Made by a program: the position numbers and the translations under genes. A stretch of 60,308 nt of DNA from Fluviicola sp. (GTDB taxonomy: Bacteria > Bacteroidota > Bacteroidia > Flavobacteriales_D > Crocinitomicaceae). Numbering within the stretch: position 1 is the stretch's first letter; every line of letters begins with the position of its first letter. This document shows positions 24,762-34,859 of this stretch, piece by piece. Below the pieces are notes generated by a model. The model was not told the origin of the DNA and did no database searches. It was given only the letters and a program-made list of their open reading frames with translations. Location: assembly GCA_029866325.1 (NCBI GenBank), contig JARWZO010000026.1:1-60308 (forward strand), read 5' to 3'.

Positions 24762-25798
24762 TGAGCGAAGAGATTCAGGAAGTTGAGAATGACGAGGAAG
24801 AACTGTTTGAGCATTATCGGTTCAAATCAGATCCGGGGCAGGAATTACTTCGCATTGACAAATTCCTTATGGACAGGTTGCCGGGAACTTCACGCAACAA
24901 AATTCAGATAGCAGCCAAAAACGGAAACATTCTTGTAAACGGAAATGTGGTAAAACCCAATTACCGTATTAAACCACGCGATGAAGTTTCTATCGTTTTA
25001 CCCTATCCGATCAGGGAAATCGAACTGATTCCACAAGATATTCCCATTGACATCATTTACGAAGACGATTACCTGGTTTTGGTGAATAAGCAAGCCAATA
25101 TGGTTGTGCATCCCGGATACGGAAATTACACCGGAACAATGGTCAATGCATTGGTCTATCACTTTGACCATTTACCGCATCGCATTCAGGATTATTTCGG
25201 CAGACCCGGATTGGTGCATCGCTTAGATAAACACACCACAGGTATTATGGTGGTTGCAAAAACAGAACAAGCATTAACGCATTTGGCGAAACAGTTCTAT
25301 GATCGTACTACCGAACGTCGTTACCATGCGCTTGTTTGGGGTGATGTAAAGGCAGATGTTACGGTTGAAGGGCATATCGGGCGTTCATTGCAAAACCGGA
25401 AGGTCATGACCGTTTTTCCTGACGGTGACCACGGAAAGCATGCTGTAACCCATGTTAAGGTCTTAAAAAGCTTCGGGTTGGTTACGCTAGTTGAATGTAA
25501 GTTGGAAACGGGAAGGACACATCAAATCCGGACACATTTGAAATGGATCGGTCACCCGTTGTTTAATGATTTGGAGTATGGTGGTGATTCCATTCAGCGT
25601 GGCACAACCAGCGGACCTTATAAACAATTCATCCAAAACTGTTTCGACCTGATTCCGGGGCAAGCGCTTCATGCTAAGACACTTGGTTTTGTTCATCCGC
25701 ATACGCAGGAGTGGATGCAATTTGATTCCGACCTTCCGGAAGGCTTTTCAGAAATCCTGAAAAAATGGGAAACCTACACACAAGGTTACCTTTCATAA
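24761..25798 (+). CDS. rluD: Ribosomal large-subunit pseudouridine synthase, RluD/RluA type
   Basis: About 345 residues. An S4 RNA-binding domain comes first (LRIDKFLMDRLPGTSRNKIQ), followed by the RluA-family catalytic domain with the active-site Asp in GLVHRLDKHTTGIMVVAKT and the ETGRTHQIRTHL motif. It converts uridines of 23S rRNA to pseudouridine. The ATG at 24761 overlaps the stop of the upstream gene; this fits better than a TTG three bases before. RluD is the usual annotation in Bacteroidota, though RluC or RluA specificity cannot be excluded. Confidence 0.9.
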   Translation: MSEEIQEVENDEEELFEHYRFKSDPGQELLRIDKFLMDRLPGTSRNKIQIAAKNGNILVNGNVVKPNYRIKPRDEVSIVLPYPIREIELIPQDIPIDIIYEDDYLVLVNKQANMVVHPGYGNYTGTMVNALVYHFDHLPHRIQDYFGRPGLVHRLDKHTTGIMVVAKTEQALTHLAKQFYDRTTERRYHALVWGDVKADVTVEGHIGRSLQNRKVMTVFPDGDHGKHAVTHVKVLKSFGLVTLVECKLETGRTHQIRTHLKWIGHPLFNDLEYGGDSIQRGTTSGPYKQFIQNCFDLIPGQALHAKTLGFVHPHTQEWMQFDSDLPEGFSEILKKWETYTQGYLS

Positions 25799-26059
25799 TC
25801 AAATTACATATAGTTGCGTAAGATGTTCGTTTCGTAAAAGAATCATTGTTTGATCAATTAACACCTTGGGACAATAACTTTTAGGAATCTAACATTCAAA
25901 GACAGAAAAGTATAATTTTAAATCAGTTTTAGCCGTAGTTCGTTTTTTTAAATTAATTTCGGCAATCGCGAAAAACGTAAAAATTAGACTGGCTTATTTG
26001 TCCATGTCAGAATTATTTACTTCTTTCGGGATAATTTAACAAAAGTTTGCACCTTAGCT

Positions 26060-28210
26060 ATGAACGTTAAAACACTTATCTTATTGACATTTATTGGTCT
26101 TTCGGGATCATTATTGGCACAGTCAAAGTTTATTAAAGAAGCCAACTCGAAGTTTTATAACGAGAACTACTGTGAAGGGGCTGAGAAATGTGCCCAGGCC
26201 TACACCAAAATTTCCCGCAAAGGAAATGCAGCTTTAAAAGTGAAGGGTGACATGGCTTTCAAAACGGCAGAATGTCATCGCCTAACTGAAAATTTCAAAG
26301 AAGCAAATGAATGGTATGAAAAAGCTATTTTGTTGAAATATCAGCAAACAGAGCCATTGGTATTGTTATACAACGCCGAATGCTGGCGTACAATGGGTGA
26401 TTTCAAAAAAGCAAAAGAGAACTATTCTGCCTACAAAGCATTGGTTCCAGACGATTCGCGTGCCGATATCGGTTTGAAATCATGTGAAATGCACGAAGAT
26501 TTCAAAGAAAACAAAACCCGTCACCTTGTTACGAATATTGAGAAATTAAACCTTGATGGTTTTGAAATGGCTCCGATGTTTGTTGACAAAAAAGAAACGG
26601 TTGTTGCTTTCAGTTCTTCAAGAAGTACATCAACCGGATCTGATGAAGATCCGCGTACCTGTGAAAAGTATATGGACATCTATGTTTCTGCATTGGATAA
26701 AAAAGGAAACTGGACAGAGCCTAAGTTAATTGAAGCAGAAGGCGTTAATACGGAAGACAACGAAGGAACGATCTGTATCGACTCTCGAGGAAAAACAATG
26801 TTCTTTACACGTTGTCCGAATGTGAAAAAACAAAACTTGGGTTGTGATATCTGGTGGGCTGAAGCAAAAGGTAAAAGCTGGGATACACCTGTTAAGTTGA
26901 ATTTGAAAACAGCTGACTCGGTTTCAGTTGGTCACCCATGTGCAAGTGAAGATGGAAAATACCTGATTTTCGCTTCAGATATGGATGGCAATGGAGCTAT
27001 GGGTGGTCGCGATTTGTGGTACACAACGTATAACAAGAAAAACGAAGAGTGGTCAGCACCTGTTAACATGGGACCTGAGATCAACACTGCCGGAGATGAG
27101 TTATTCCCGTCATTCGGATTGAATGGTGAGTTGATTTATGCTTCTAACGGCTTGCCTGGAATGGGTGGTTTGGATATTTTCAAAGCAGTAAAAGTTGGTG
27201 AAGAGTACAAATGGGAGAATCCGACGAACCTTGGTTCACCGATCAACTCCGACTACAACGATTACGCTTTGGTTGAAGCTACTGAGCGCAAAGGATATTT
27301 CACATCTGAGCGTAAAGGAAGCAAAGGTGAAAACTACAAACCGGATTTGTATCAATATGAATTGCCTCCAAACATTTTCGACTTGAAAGTGAATGTATCT
27401 GACCTTACCAATAAAGAAAAGAAATTGGAAGGTGTTAAAGTAACCGTTACCGGATCAACTGCTGGTGATAAATGGGAAGGTACTACTGCGAAAGACGGTT
27501 CTGTATTCTGGGATAAAAAACCGAATGGAGATCGTTTCGTTAACGAAAATGCTTCTTACTCGATTGTTTTAGCCAAAAAAGAAGGTTATTATGAAGATAA
27601 AAACGGTTCTAAATTCACAACGGTAGGTTTGAATTACGATCAAAACTTTATCATCGATATGGCATTGATTCCTGAGAAACCGATCCGTTTGCCGGAGGTA
27701 CGTTACCCGTTGTCTCAATGGACATTGTTGATCGACTCTACAATCAATTCAAAAGATTCACTTCAGTTCGTATATGACTTATTAACTGAGTACCCTGGAA
27801 TGGTATTGGAGTTGAGCTCGCATACGGATGCTCGTGGTACTGATAATTCAAATCAAGTGCTTTCTGAAAACCGTGCTAAAGCTTGCTACAAGTACCTTGT
27901 TGAAGAAAGAGGAATTGATCCACGTCGTATTGTACCTGTTGGAAAAGGTGAGCGTGAGCCGAAAACAGTTTACAAAAAAGGTGAAATGTATCAGGTAGGT
28001 GAGCCGATTGATATGACGGGTTATGAAAAAGTGATCCTTACTGAGGCTTACATTAACCAGTTTAAGAAAACGGATAAACGCAAGTTTGAAATGTTGCACC
28101 AGTTGAATCGTCGTACGGAAGGTAAAATTCTTACGATGGATTTCGACCCGGCAACTGCTCCGGCTGCAAATCCTGATTTCAAAGTGTTTAAAAAGGTTCC
28201 TAAGAAATAA
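26060..28210 (+). CDS. OmpA-family protein with TPR and PD40 repeats (PorE-like)
   Basis: The 716-residue protein has a signal peptide (about 1-20, ending SLLAQ). TPR-like helices follow (about 25-150, MAFKTAECHRLTENFKEANEWY). A beta-propeller of PD40/WD40-like repeats (about 170-430) has ASDMDGNGAMGGRDLWYT and ASNGLPGMGGLDIF. A Cna-B-like segment comes next, and the OmpA C-terminal peptidoglycan-binding domain (about 560-640) has ELSSHTDARGTDNSNQVLSENRA. The order TPR, PD40, CNA-like, OmpA matches PorE, a T9SS component that anchors the machine to peptidoglycan, but paralogues are common in this phylum. A terminator follows at 28231. The upstream 25799-26059 stretch is AT-rich and should hold its promoter. 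Confidence 0.82.
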   Translation: MNVKTLILLTFIGLSGSLLAQSKFIKEANSKFYNENYCEGAEKCAQAYTKISRKGNAALKVKGDMAFKTAECHRLTENFKEANEWYEKAILLKYQQTEPLVLLYNAECWRTMGDFKKAKENYSAYKALVPDDSRADIGLKSCEMHEDFKENKTRHLVTNIEKLNLDGFEMAPMFVDKKETVVAFSSSRSTSTGSDEDPRTCEKYMDIYVSALDKKGNWTEPKLIEAEGVNTEDNEGTICIDSRGKTMFFTRCPNVKKQNLGCDIWWAEAKGKSWDTPVKLNLKTADSVSVGHPCASEDGKYLIFASDMDGNGAMGGRDLWYTTYNKKNEEWSAPVNMGPEINTAGDELFPSFGLNGELIYASNGLPGMGGLDIFKAVKVGEEYKWENPTNLGSPINSDYNDYALVEATERKGYFTSERKGSKGENYKPDLYQYELPPNIFDLKVNVSDLTNKEKKLEGVKVTVTGSTAGDKWEGTTAKDGSVFWDKKPNGDRFVNENASYSIVLAKKEGYYEDKNGSKFTTVGLNYDQNFIIDMALIPEKPIRLPEVRYPLSQWTLLIDSTINSKDSLQFVYDLLTEYPGMVLELSSHTDARGTDNSNQVLSENRAKACYKYLVEERGIDPRRIVPVGKGEREPKTVYKKGEMYQVGEPIDMTGYEKVILTEAYINQFKKTDKRKFEMLHQLNRRTEGKILTMDFDPATAPAANPDFKVFKKVPKK

Positions 28211-28230
28211 GGAATCGACCGAAATTATAG

Positions 28231-28263
28231 AAAAGGTCTTCGTTTTAACGAAGACCTTTTTTT
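28231..28263 (+). terminator. Rho-independent terminator after the OmpA-family gene
   Basis: AAAAGGTCTTCG and CGAAGACCTTTT form a 12-bp stem around a 6-base loop (28231-28260), followed by more T residues. It ends the 26060 gene before purM. Confidence 0.85.
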
Positions 28264-28325
28264 GTTTCCCATCCGCCTGAGGCGAACTCAGTTGAATTTA
28301 GTACCTTTGCCCTTTCATTTGCATC

Positions 28326-29495
28326 ATGTCTGATACACGTTATAACTTGCGCGGAGTTTCTGCCGGTAAAGAAGAAGTACACAACGCTATTAAATCGGTT
28401 GACAAAGGTCTTTACCCAAAGGCATTTTGTAAGATCGTACCGGATCATCTAACAGGTGACGAAGATTACTGTATTGTCATGCATGCCGATGGCGCAGGTA
28501 CAAAATCGGCGTTGGCCTACATGTATTGGAAAGAAACGGGTGACGTTTCCGTATGGAAAGGAATTGCTCAGGATGCACTGATCATGAACATCGACGATTT
28601 GTTGTGCGTTGGTGCCACAGAAAACATTCTGCTTTCATCCACAATCGGACGCAACAAAAACAAAATCAACGGAGAAGTAATCGCCGCTATTATCAATGGC
28701 ACCGAAGAATTGTTGCAAACCTTGCGAGGTCAGGGAATCGGAATCTACTCTACAGGCGGAGAAACCGCAGATGTTGGTGATTTAGTTCGTACGATTATTG
28801 TTGATTCTACGGTTGTCTGTCGCATGAAACGCTCAGAAGTGATTTCCAACCACAACATTCAGGATGGCGATGTGATTGTAGGAATGTCATCGTTCGGTCA
28901 ATCGACTTATGAAGACAGTTACAATGGTGGTATGGGTTCCAATGGCTTGACTTCTGCCAGACACGACGTGTTCAACAAAGTATTGGCAATGAAATATCCC
29001 GAGAGCTTTGATCCGTCGGTTCCGATGGATTTGGTTTATTCCGGCTCGAAAAACCTAACGGATACCGTTGAAGGAACTCCTGTAAATGCCGGGCAATTGG
29101 TGCTTTCTCCTACAAGAACCTACGCACCGATCATCAAAAGTATACTCGACAAACATCGGTCACAGATTCATGGAATGGTACATTGTTCGGGTGGCGCGCA
29201 AACCAAAGTGTTACATTTTGTTGACAATGTACATATCATCAAAGATAATTTGTTTCCCATTCCGCCGCTTTTCCGAATGATCCAGGAAGAATCAGGCACG
29301 GAATGGCAGGAAATGTATAAAGTGTTTAACATGGGGCACCGCATGGAAGTATATGTTCCGGCCGATTTGGCGCCTGAAATCATTGCGATTTCCAACTCAT
29401 TTGGTGTAGATGCACAAGTGGTTGGAAGGGTAGAAGCCATGGATGGAAAACGTGTCACCGTAAGGTCTGAAATGGGAGAATTCGTTTACGAATAA
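28326..29495 (+). CDS. purM: Phosphoribosylformylglycinamidine cyclo-ligase (AIR synthase)
   Basis: The 389-residue PurM/AIRS family enzyme uses ATP to close the imidazole ring of AIR in purine synthesis. Family blocks include VMHADGAGTKSALAYMYWKE, the metal and ATP site around WKGIAQDALIMNIDDLLCVG, and the glycine-rich YSTGGETADVGDLVR. It is longer than the E. coli enzyme (~345), as is usual in Bacteroidota. A TACCTTTG -7-like box precedes it near 28303-28310. prfA follows after a 5-base gap, so they are co-transcribed. Confidence 0.92.
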   Translation: MSDTRYNLRGVSAGKEEVHNAIKSVDKGLYPKAFCKIVPDHLTGDEDYCIVMHADGAGTKSALAYMYWKETGDVSVWKGIAQDALIMNIDDLLCVGATENILLSSTIGRNKNKINGEVIAAIINGTEELLQTLRGQGIGIYSTGGETADVGDLVRTIIVDSTVVCRMKRSEVISNHNIQDGDVIVGMSSFGQSTYEDSYNGGMGSNGLTSARHDVFNKVLAMKYPESFDPSVPMDLVYSGSKNLTDTVEGTPVNAGQLVLSPTRTYAPIIKSILDKHRSQIHGMVHCSGGAQTKVLHFVDNVHIIKDNLFPIPPLFRMIQEESGTEWQEMYKVFNMGHRMEVYVPADLAPEIIAISNSFGVDAQVVGRVEAMDGKRVTVRSEMGEFVYE

Positions 29496-29500
29496 GCAAT

Positions 29501-30580
29501 ATGAACGATTTATTACAAAAATTGGAAGCGATCCACTTTCGTTTTGTGGAAGTGGGTAAAATGATTACCGATCCGGAAATTATTTCCGATATGGAACGGT
29601 ACGTGCGACTCAATAAAGAATACCGAGATTTGGAAGAAGTTGACTCTGCTTACAAAACGTATAAAAATATTATTGACAACCTGCAGAGCGCACGTGAATT
29701 GCTGGAGACCGAAAAGGACCAGGAAATGCGCGAAATGGCAAAGATGGAAATCGATGAACTGGAACAAAAACGTCCGGTTGTTGAAGAAGACATCAAAGTA
29801 TTATTGATTCCGAAAGACCCGGAAGATGATAAAAATGCCATTTTGGAACTTCGTGCAGGAACCGGTGGTGACGAAGCTTGTATTTTTGTGGAAGATGTGT
29901 TCCGCATGTACATCATGTACTTCAAAGAAGCAGGATGGAAATATGAAATCATCAACTCTTCGGAGGGAAGTGTAAAGGGATATAAAGAGATTTCGATGAG
30001 CATTGAAGGTGCCGGAATTTACGGAATGCTGAAATTTGAATCGGGAGTTCACCGTGTTCAACGTGTTCCCGAAACCGAATCTCAAGGTCGTGTGCATACT
30101 TCAGCCATTACTGTTGCTGTTTTACCCGAAGCCGAAGAAGTTGATTTCGAACTTGACATGAATGATGTGCGTAAGGATACATTCCGAGCATCAGGTGCAG
30201 GTGGACAGCACATTAACAAAACCGAATCGGCAATACGACTCACACACATTCCTACAGGCGTGGTTGTGGAATGTCAAGACGGGCGTTCACAGCATAAAAA
30301 CTTAGAACAAGCAATCTCGGTATTGCGATCACGTCTTTATCAGGCGGAATTGGATCGTTTGCATAATGAACGCGCCGCACAGCGTAAGACATTGGTATCT
30401 ACAGGCGACCGTTCGGCAAAGATCAGAACCTACAATTATCCGCAAGGTAGAATCACAGATCACCGTATCAACAAAACAATGTATAACCTTGGTGTGTTTA
30501 TGAATGGTGATATCCAAGAAATGATCGATGCACTGAAAATGGCCGAGAATGCCGAAAAGATGAAAGGGGAATTGGTTTAG
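29501..30580 (+). CDS. prfA: Peptide chain release factor 1
   Basis: The 359-residue class I release factor has the catalytic GGQ in GAGGQHINKTESAIRL (about residue 230), whose Gln is the usual methylation target. The RF1 signature GVVVECQDGRSQHKNLEQA follows. The N-terminal helical domain and the anticodon-recognition region precede it. RF1 reads UAA and UAG stop codons. I assign RF1 rather than RF2 because the gene is full length without a programmed frameshift and carries the RF1-type QHKN box. Confidence 0.96.
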   Translation: MNDLLQKLEAIHFRFVEVGKMITDPEIISDMERYVRLNKEYRDLEEVDSAYKTYKNIIDNLQSARELLETEKDQEMREMAKMEIDELEQKRPVVEEDIKVLLIPKDPEDDKNAILELRAGTGGDEACIFVEDVFRMYIMYFKEAGWKYEIINSSEGSVKGYKEISMSIEGAGIYGMLKFESGVHRVQRVPETESQGRVHTSAITVAVLPEAEEVDFELDMNDVRKDTFRASGAGGQHINKTESAIRLTHIPTGVVVECQDGRSQHKNLEQAISVLRSRLYQAELDRLHNERAAQRKTLVSTGDRSAKIRTYNYPQGRITDHRINKTMYNLGVFMNGDIQEMIDALKMAENAEKMKGELV

Positions 30581-30854
30581 TTACAGCTTACCGATTCGCT
30601 AGTTACCGCTCACCCTTGTTTTCATTCAATTCACCCCCTCATTTCGAACCTCGAACAGATTTAAGGGTTTATTCACATACTTTAACATTGCCAATTGGGA
30701 AATTCGCATGAAATTCGCGACACCATTTGAGCGCAAAGACAATCGTGTTTTTGTTGCTTGTAGTGGTGAAACACCAATTGCGTGTTTGTGTTTTACATCT
30801 GATAACTGAAAAGGGAATTCTGAGATGAAACACTTACTAAATGAAACTTAACTA
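30581..30854. other. Intergenic region before the TonB-receptor gene
   Basis: About 270 bases without a gene or an obvious terminator for prfA. It presumably holds the receptor promoter; no operator-like repeat stood out. Confidence 0.4.
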
Positions 30855-33188
30855 ATGCAACGCATGACAAAATTAGTAACCTGTTTAACACTAATTCTCT
30901 TCTTTGGCGGTTCGCTTTTCGGGCAGGAAAAGGCCACTCTGAGCGGAACAATCGAAGAAGGTAAGAAGGGAGAGGAGCTTATTGGAGCCACGATTCAAAT
31001 AAAAGGCCAGAATATTGGCGCACAAACCAATGAATATGGTTTTTATTCCTTAACAATTCCTGTTGGCACCTATAACTTTTCCATTTCGTCCTATGGTTAT
31101 GAAACACTGGATACAACAATCAATCTTGCTGTCAGTCAGCAATTGAATGTACAATTGAGAGAAGAAGGTGGTACTGATTTGGAAGAAGTTGTTGTAACAA
31201 CAGAGCGTCAGGATGCGAATGTGAAAGATCCGATCATGGGTGTTGAACGTCTCGATCCGAAAGAATTATCGAAAATACCGGTATTGTTTGGAGAAAAGGA
31301 CATCATCAAGACTATGCAATTATTGCCCGGTGTAAAAAGCGCCGGTGAAGGAAATGCAGGTTATTACGTGCGTGGTGGGGCTGCCGATCAAAACTTGATT
31401 TTATTGGATGAAGCGCCAGTTTACAACGCTTCTCACTTGTTAGGTTTTTTCTCGACCTTCAACTCTGATGCTATCAAAGATGCCGTATTGTACAAAGGAA
31501 ATCAACCTGCCAATTTCGGAGGTCGCTTGTCATCGGTACTTGATATTAAAATGAACGAAGGAAATGCTAAACGTTATAATGTAAGTGGCGGTTTGGGTCT
31601 CATTTCCTCTAAACTGAACGTTGAAGGTCCGATTGTAAAAGATAAAGCATCTTTTTTGGTAACCGGTCGTCGTACGTATGCCGATTTGTTTCTGAAAGCA
31701 AGTGATCGCTTTAAAAACAACACCTTGTATTTCTATGATTTGAATGCCAAAGTGAATTACCGTGTAGGTAAAAAAGATCGCTTGTTTTTGTCGGGTTATT
31801 TTGGGCGTGATGTGTTGGGTGTAGGTCAAACCTTCGGATTTAACTGGGGAAATGCCACGGCAACCTTGCGTTGGAACCACATTATCAATGATAAATTGTT
31901 TTCCAACACGTCGGTGATTTACAGTTCTTACGACTATAAAATATCGATCAAAGGTGGCGACGTGAAATTTGATATCACATCACTCATCCGCGATTGGAAC
32001 CTCAAGCAAGAATTTCAGTATTTCGTAAATACCCGCAACAAAATCCGTTTCGGATTCAATGTGATCAATCACGACATCACACCAGGACAAGTAGATGCCG
32101 AAACTGCAGTTGGGATTAACGCTACTAAATTGAGTCCTACACGCAGCTTGGAAAGCGCAATTTTTGTCACCAATGATTGGAGCGCAACAGATAAACTTAC
32201 GGTGAGTTATGGTGCGCGCCTGAGCGGCTTTTCGGTACTTGGTAACGGTCAGGAAGTTTATACATACGACGCTGCAGGAGATGTTGCTACAACCACGATT
32301 TACAAGAAAAATGAGTTTTTGAAAACATATTTCAATGTAGAACCCCGTATTTCGGCTAGTTTTTCTTACAACAAAGTGGCTTCCGTTAAAGCGGCTTATG
32401 CACGCAATGCTCAAAACATTCACTTGGTTTCAAACGCCACTTCTTCCTCACCAACTGATGTGTGGTTGGCAAGTTCACTCAATACCAAACCCGAATTGGC
32501 CGACCAGTTTTCATTGGGATGGTTCAAAAATTTCAAGGAAAACATGTATGAAGTCAATGTTGAAACGTACTACAAATCAATGTTGAATCAAATAGATTAC
32601 CGCAATGGCGCAAATACCCAAGCCAACGAATTACTGGAAGGTGAATTGCTCTCAGGGATTGGTCGTGCTTATGGTTTGGAAATGATTATCAAGAAAAAAC
32701 GCGGTCGTTTCACGGGTTGGGTAGGCTATACATTATCGCGCACCGAACGAAAAATCGACGGAATCAACGACAACAACTGGTATGCTGCCAAGCAAGACAG
32801 AACGCATGATATTTCGATTGTGACCATTTACGATATCACTCCGAAATTGTCGGTTTCTGCTTTGTTTATCTATTATACCGGAAATGCGATTACGTTCCCT
32901 TCCGGGAAATATCAAATCAATGGTGAAACACAATTCCTTTATACGGAACGCAACGGATACCGTATGCCTGCTTATCATCGATTGGATTTGGGGGTAACAT
33001 GGATTCGTAAAAACACCGAGAAATTCGAGAGTAGCTGGAACTTTTCCGTATACAATGCTTACGGTCGTGAAAACGCGTACATTATTACTTTCCGTGAAAG
33101 CGAAACAAATCCGGGTACTACCGAAGCAGTACAAACAACATTATTCCGCTGGATTCCGGCAATTACCTACAACTTCAAATTCAAATAA
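30855..33188 (+). CDS. TonB-dependent outer-membrane receptor with carboxypeptidase-like domain
   Basis: The 777-residue protein has a signal peptide (ending SLFGQ, about 1-23). A CarboxypepD_reg-like beta-sandwich (about 27-110) begins ATLSGTIEEGKKGEELIGAT. The plug domain has LLPGVKSAGEGNAGYYVRGG, the RGG box typical of TonB receptors. The 22-strand barrel has AYGRENAYIITF near the end. These proteins import large or chelated ligands with TonB energy. It is followed by a DUF4249 lipoprotein 2 bases downstream, a common Bacteroidota pair distinct from SusC/SusD. The substrate cannot be read from sequence. Confidence 0.92.
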   Translation: MQRMTKLVTCLTLILFFGGSLFGQEKATLSGTIEEGKKGEELIGATIQIKGQNIGAQTNEYGFYSLTIPVGTYNFSISSYGYETLDTTINLAVSQQLNVQLREEGGTDLEEVVVTTERQDANVKDPIMGVERLDPKELSKIPVLFGEKDIIKTMQLLPGVKSAGEGNAGYYVRGGAADQNLILLDEAPVYNASHLLGFFSTFNSDAIKDAVLYKGNQPANFGGRLSSVLDIKMNEGNAKRYNVSGGLGLISSKLNVEGPIVKDKASFLVTGRRTYADLFLKASDRFKNNTLYFYDLNAKVNYRVGKKDRLFLSGYFGRDVLGVGQTFGFNWGNATATLRWNHIINDKLFSNTSVIYSSYDYKISIKGGDVKFDITSLIRDWNLKQEFQYFVNTRNKIRFGFNVINHDITPGQVDAETAVGINATKLSPTRSLESAIFVTNDWSATDKLTVSYGARLSGFSVLGNGQEVYTYDAAGDVATTTIYKKNEFLKTYFNVEPRISASFSYNKVASVKAAYARNAQNIHLVSNATSSSPTDVWLASSLNTKPELADQFSLGWFKNFKENMYEVNVETYYKSMLNQIDYRNGANTQANELLEGELLSGIGRAYGLEMIIKKKRGRFTGWVGYTLSRTERKIDGINDNNWYAAKQDRTHDISIVTIYDITPKLSVSALFIYYTGNAITFPSGKYQINGETQFLYTERNGYRMPAYHRLDLGVTWIRKNTEKFESSWNFSVYNAYGRENAYIITFRESETNPGTTEAVQTTLFRWIPAITYNFKFK

Positions 33189-33190
33189 GG

Positions 33191-33973
33191 ATGAAAACAC
33201 TAAAATGGTTTGGCTTTTTTACGCTTCTATTGGCAAGCGCTTCCTTCATTTCTTGCGAGAAGGTAATCGATGTGGATTTGAATTCGGATGACCCGAAAGT
33301 GGTGATTGAAGGAACGTTTACAGCTGGTGAAACTACGCACAATGTAGTGATAACGCGCACCATGAATTTTGATGAAGCGACACCCTATCCAACAGTTGAC
33401 AATGCTGTTGTGAGCGTCACCGATAATCTTGGAAATGCTCAAGTGTTGACCTTTGTTGGAAACGGAACCTACCAGGCAACGGCTTATCCGGTGATTGAAG
33501 GAAGAACGTATACGTTGACCGTTGTTGCCGACGGTAAAACTTATACAGCCCAAAGCACAGCTCCGGCGCTAGTTCCAATCGACGATTTGTTTGTCTTGTC
33601 ATTTGAATTCGGTCCGGATACCATCAATTCCATTGTTCCACTGCGCATGGATCCGGCAGGAGTGAAGAATTTTTACCAATTCAACCTGTTTAATAATGGT
33701 GAACGTTTAGATGGAATTTACCTGCAAAATGATGCATTTACCGATGGAATTCAGATTCAGGAACCAATTTTTGATAACGAAGGTTCGTATGAATCGGGTG
33801 ACACCGCTTTTGTAGAAATGTTCATCATCGATGAGCCCGTTTACAATTATTTCTTTGCTTTGTTGCAAAATCAAACGGCGACACCTGCTAATCCCACATC
33901 CAATTTCTCCGGTGGTTGTTTGGGCTATTTTTCTGCCCGATCAAAAGATACGGCTAGTGTGATTATTCCTTAG
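33191..33973 (+). CDS. DUF4249 lipoprotein
   Basis: The 260-residue protein has a lipoprotein signal (MKTLKWFGFFTLLLASASFISC, lipidated Cys at residue 22). VIDVDLNSDDPKVVIEGTFT opens the DUF4249 domain, a beta-sandwich with CNA-like strands (ATAYPVIEGRTYTLTV). DUF4249 proteins are nearly always next to a TonB-dependent receptor and are probably surface-exposed helpers. Here it directly follows the receptor gene in the same operon. It is shorter than many family members (300-400 residues), mainly in the C-terminal part. Confidence 0.85.
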   Translation: MKTLKWFGFFTLLLASASFISCEKVIDVDLNSDDPKVVIEGTFTAGETTHNVVITRTMNFDEATPYPTVDNAVVSVTDNLGNAQVLTFVGNGTYQATAYPVIEGRTYTLTVVADGKTYTAQSTAPALVPIDDLFVLSFEFGPDTINSIVPLRMDPAGVKNFYQFNLFNNGERLDGIYLQNDAFTDGIQIQEPIFDNEGSYESGDTAFVEMFIIDEPVYNYFFALLQNQTATPANPTSNFSGGCLGYFSARSKDTASVIIP

Positions 33974-34040
33974 AATTTCGGTACATTCCAAAAGGTAAAT
34001 AGTTGCTATCTTTACCGCTTTGTAATAATCAGAAACATAC

Positions 34041-34859
34041 ATGACCCGTCAGGAATTAATAGCGCAAATACGAACAAAGCAGTCGTTTCTCTGCGTTGGA
34101 TTGGATACGGACCTTACAAAGATTCCCGCTCATTTGTTGCAGGATGAAGATCCGGTGTTTGCGTTCAACAAAGCAATTATTGACGCTACCAAGGATTTTT
34201 GTGTAGCCTACAAACCCAACATTGCGTTTTATGAATGTTTGGGTCCGAAAGGCTGGGAATCGCTGAAAAAAACCATCGATTACATTCCTGATAACTGTTT
34301 TGTGATTGCCGATGCCAAGCGTGGTGATATCGGTAACACATCTTCTTATTACGCCAAAACATTTTTCGAATACCTAGATTGCGATGCTGTTACTGTAGCT
34401 CCTTATATGGGCGAAGATTCGGTGACGCCGTTTCAGGAATATGAAGGTAAATGGGTGATTCTATTGGCTTTGACTTCAAATAAAGGTGCGCTCGACTTTC
34501 AGTTTATGACCGACATCAATGGTGAAGAATTGTACAAAAAAGTATTGAGGAAATCGGCCAAATGGGGCAACGACTCCAACCTGATGTATGTAGTAGGAGC
34601 AACACGTGCCGAAGGAATTGGTGAAGTGCGGAAGTTGGTTCCGAATCACTTTTTCTTAGTTCCGGGTGTTGGTGCACAAGGCGGAAGTTTAGATGATGTA
34701 GCGAACTACGGTTGGAATGCTGATTGCGGTTTGCTGGTCAATGCTTCGCGTTCGATCTTGTATGCTTCCAACGGAAACGATTTTGCCGAAAAAGCCGGCG
34801 AGGAAGCACAAAAATTGCAACAAGAAATGCAGGCAATTCTGCACCGAAAAGGATTCTGA
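34041..34859 (+). CDS. pyrF: Orotidine 5'-phosphate decarboxylase
   Basis: The 272-residue enzyme makes UMP from OMP, the last step of pyrimidine synthesis. The catalytic signature [20 protein letters not shown] (Asp, Lys and Asp) is intact. It is the longer group of the family (type 2), with [14 protein letters not shown] at the start and a [12 protein letters not shown] phosphate-binding loop. Its stop overlaps the mtnB start by one base (TGATG), suggesting coupling. A TATCTTTA -7-like box lies just upstream of the gene. Confidence 0.95.
   Translation: MTRQELIAQIRTKQSFLCVGLDTDLTKIPAHLLQDEDPVFAFNKAIIDATKDFCVAYKPNIAFYECLGPKGWESLKKTIDYIPDNCFVIADAKRGDIGNTSSYYAKTFFEYLDCDAVTVAPYMGEDSVTPFQEYEGKWVILLALTSNKGALDFQFMTDINGEELYKKVLRKSAKWGNDSNLMYVVGATRAEGIGEVRKLVPNHFFLVPGVGAQGGSLDDVANYGWNADCGLLVNASRSILYASNGNDFAEKAGEEAQKLQQEMQAILHRKGF

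Noticed and set aside
28231-28263. GTCTTCG...CGAAGAC looks like one of the CTTCG/CGAAG activator sites.
   Set aside because: It is a single copy with a 6-base spacer and is the stem of an intrinsic terminator followed by a T run.
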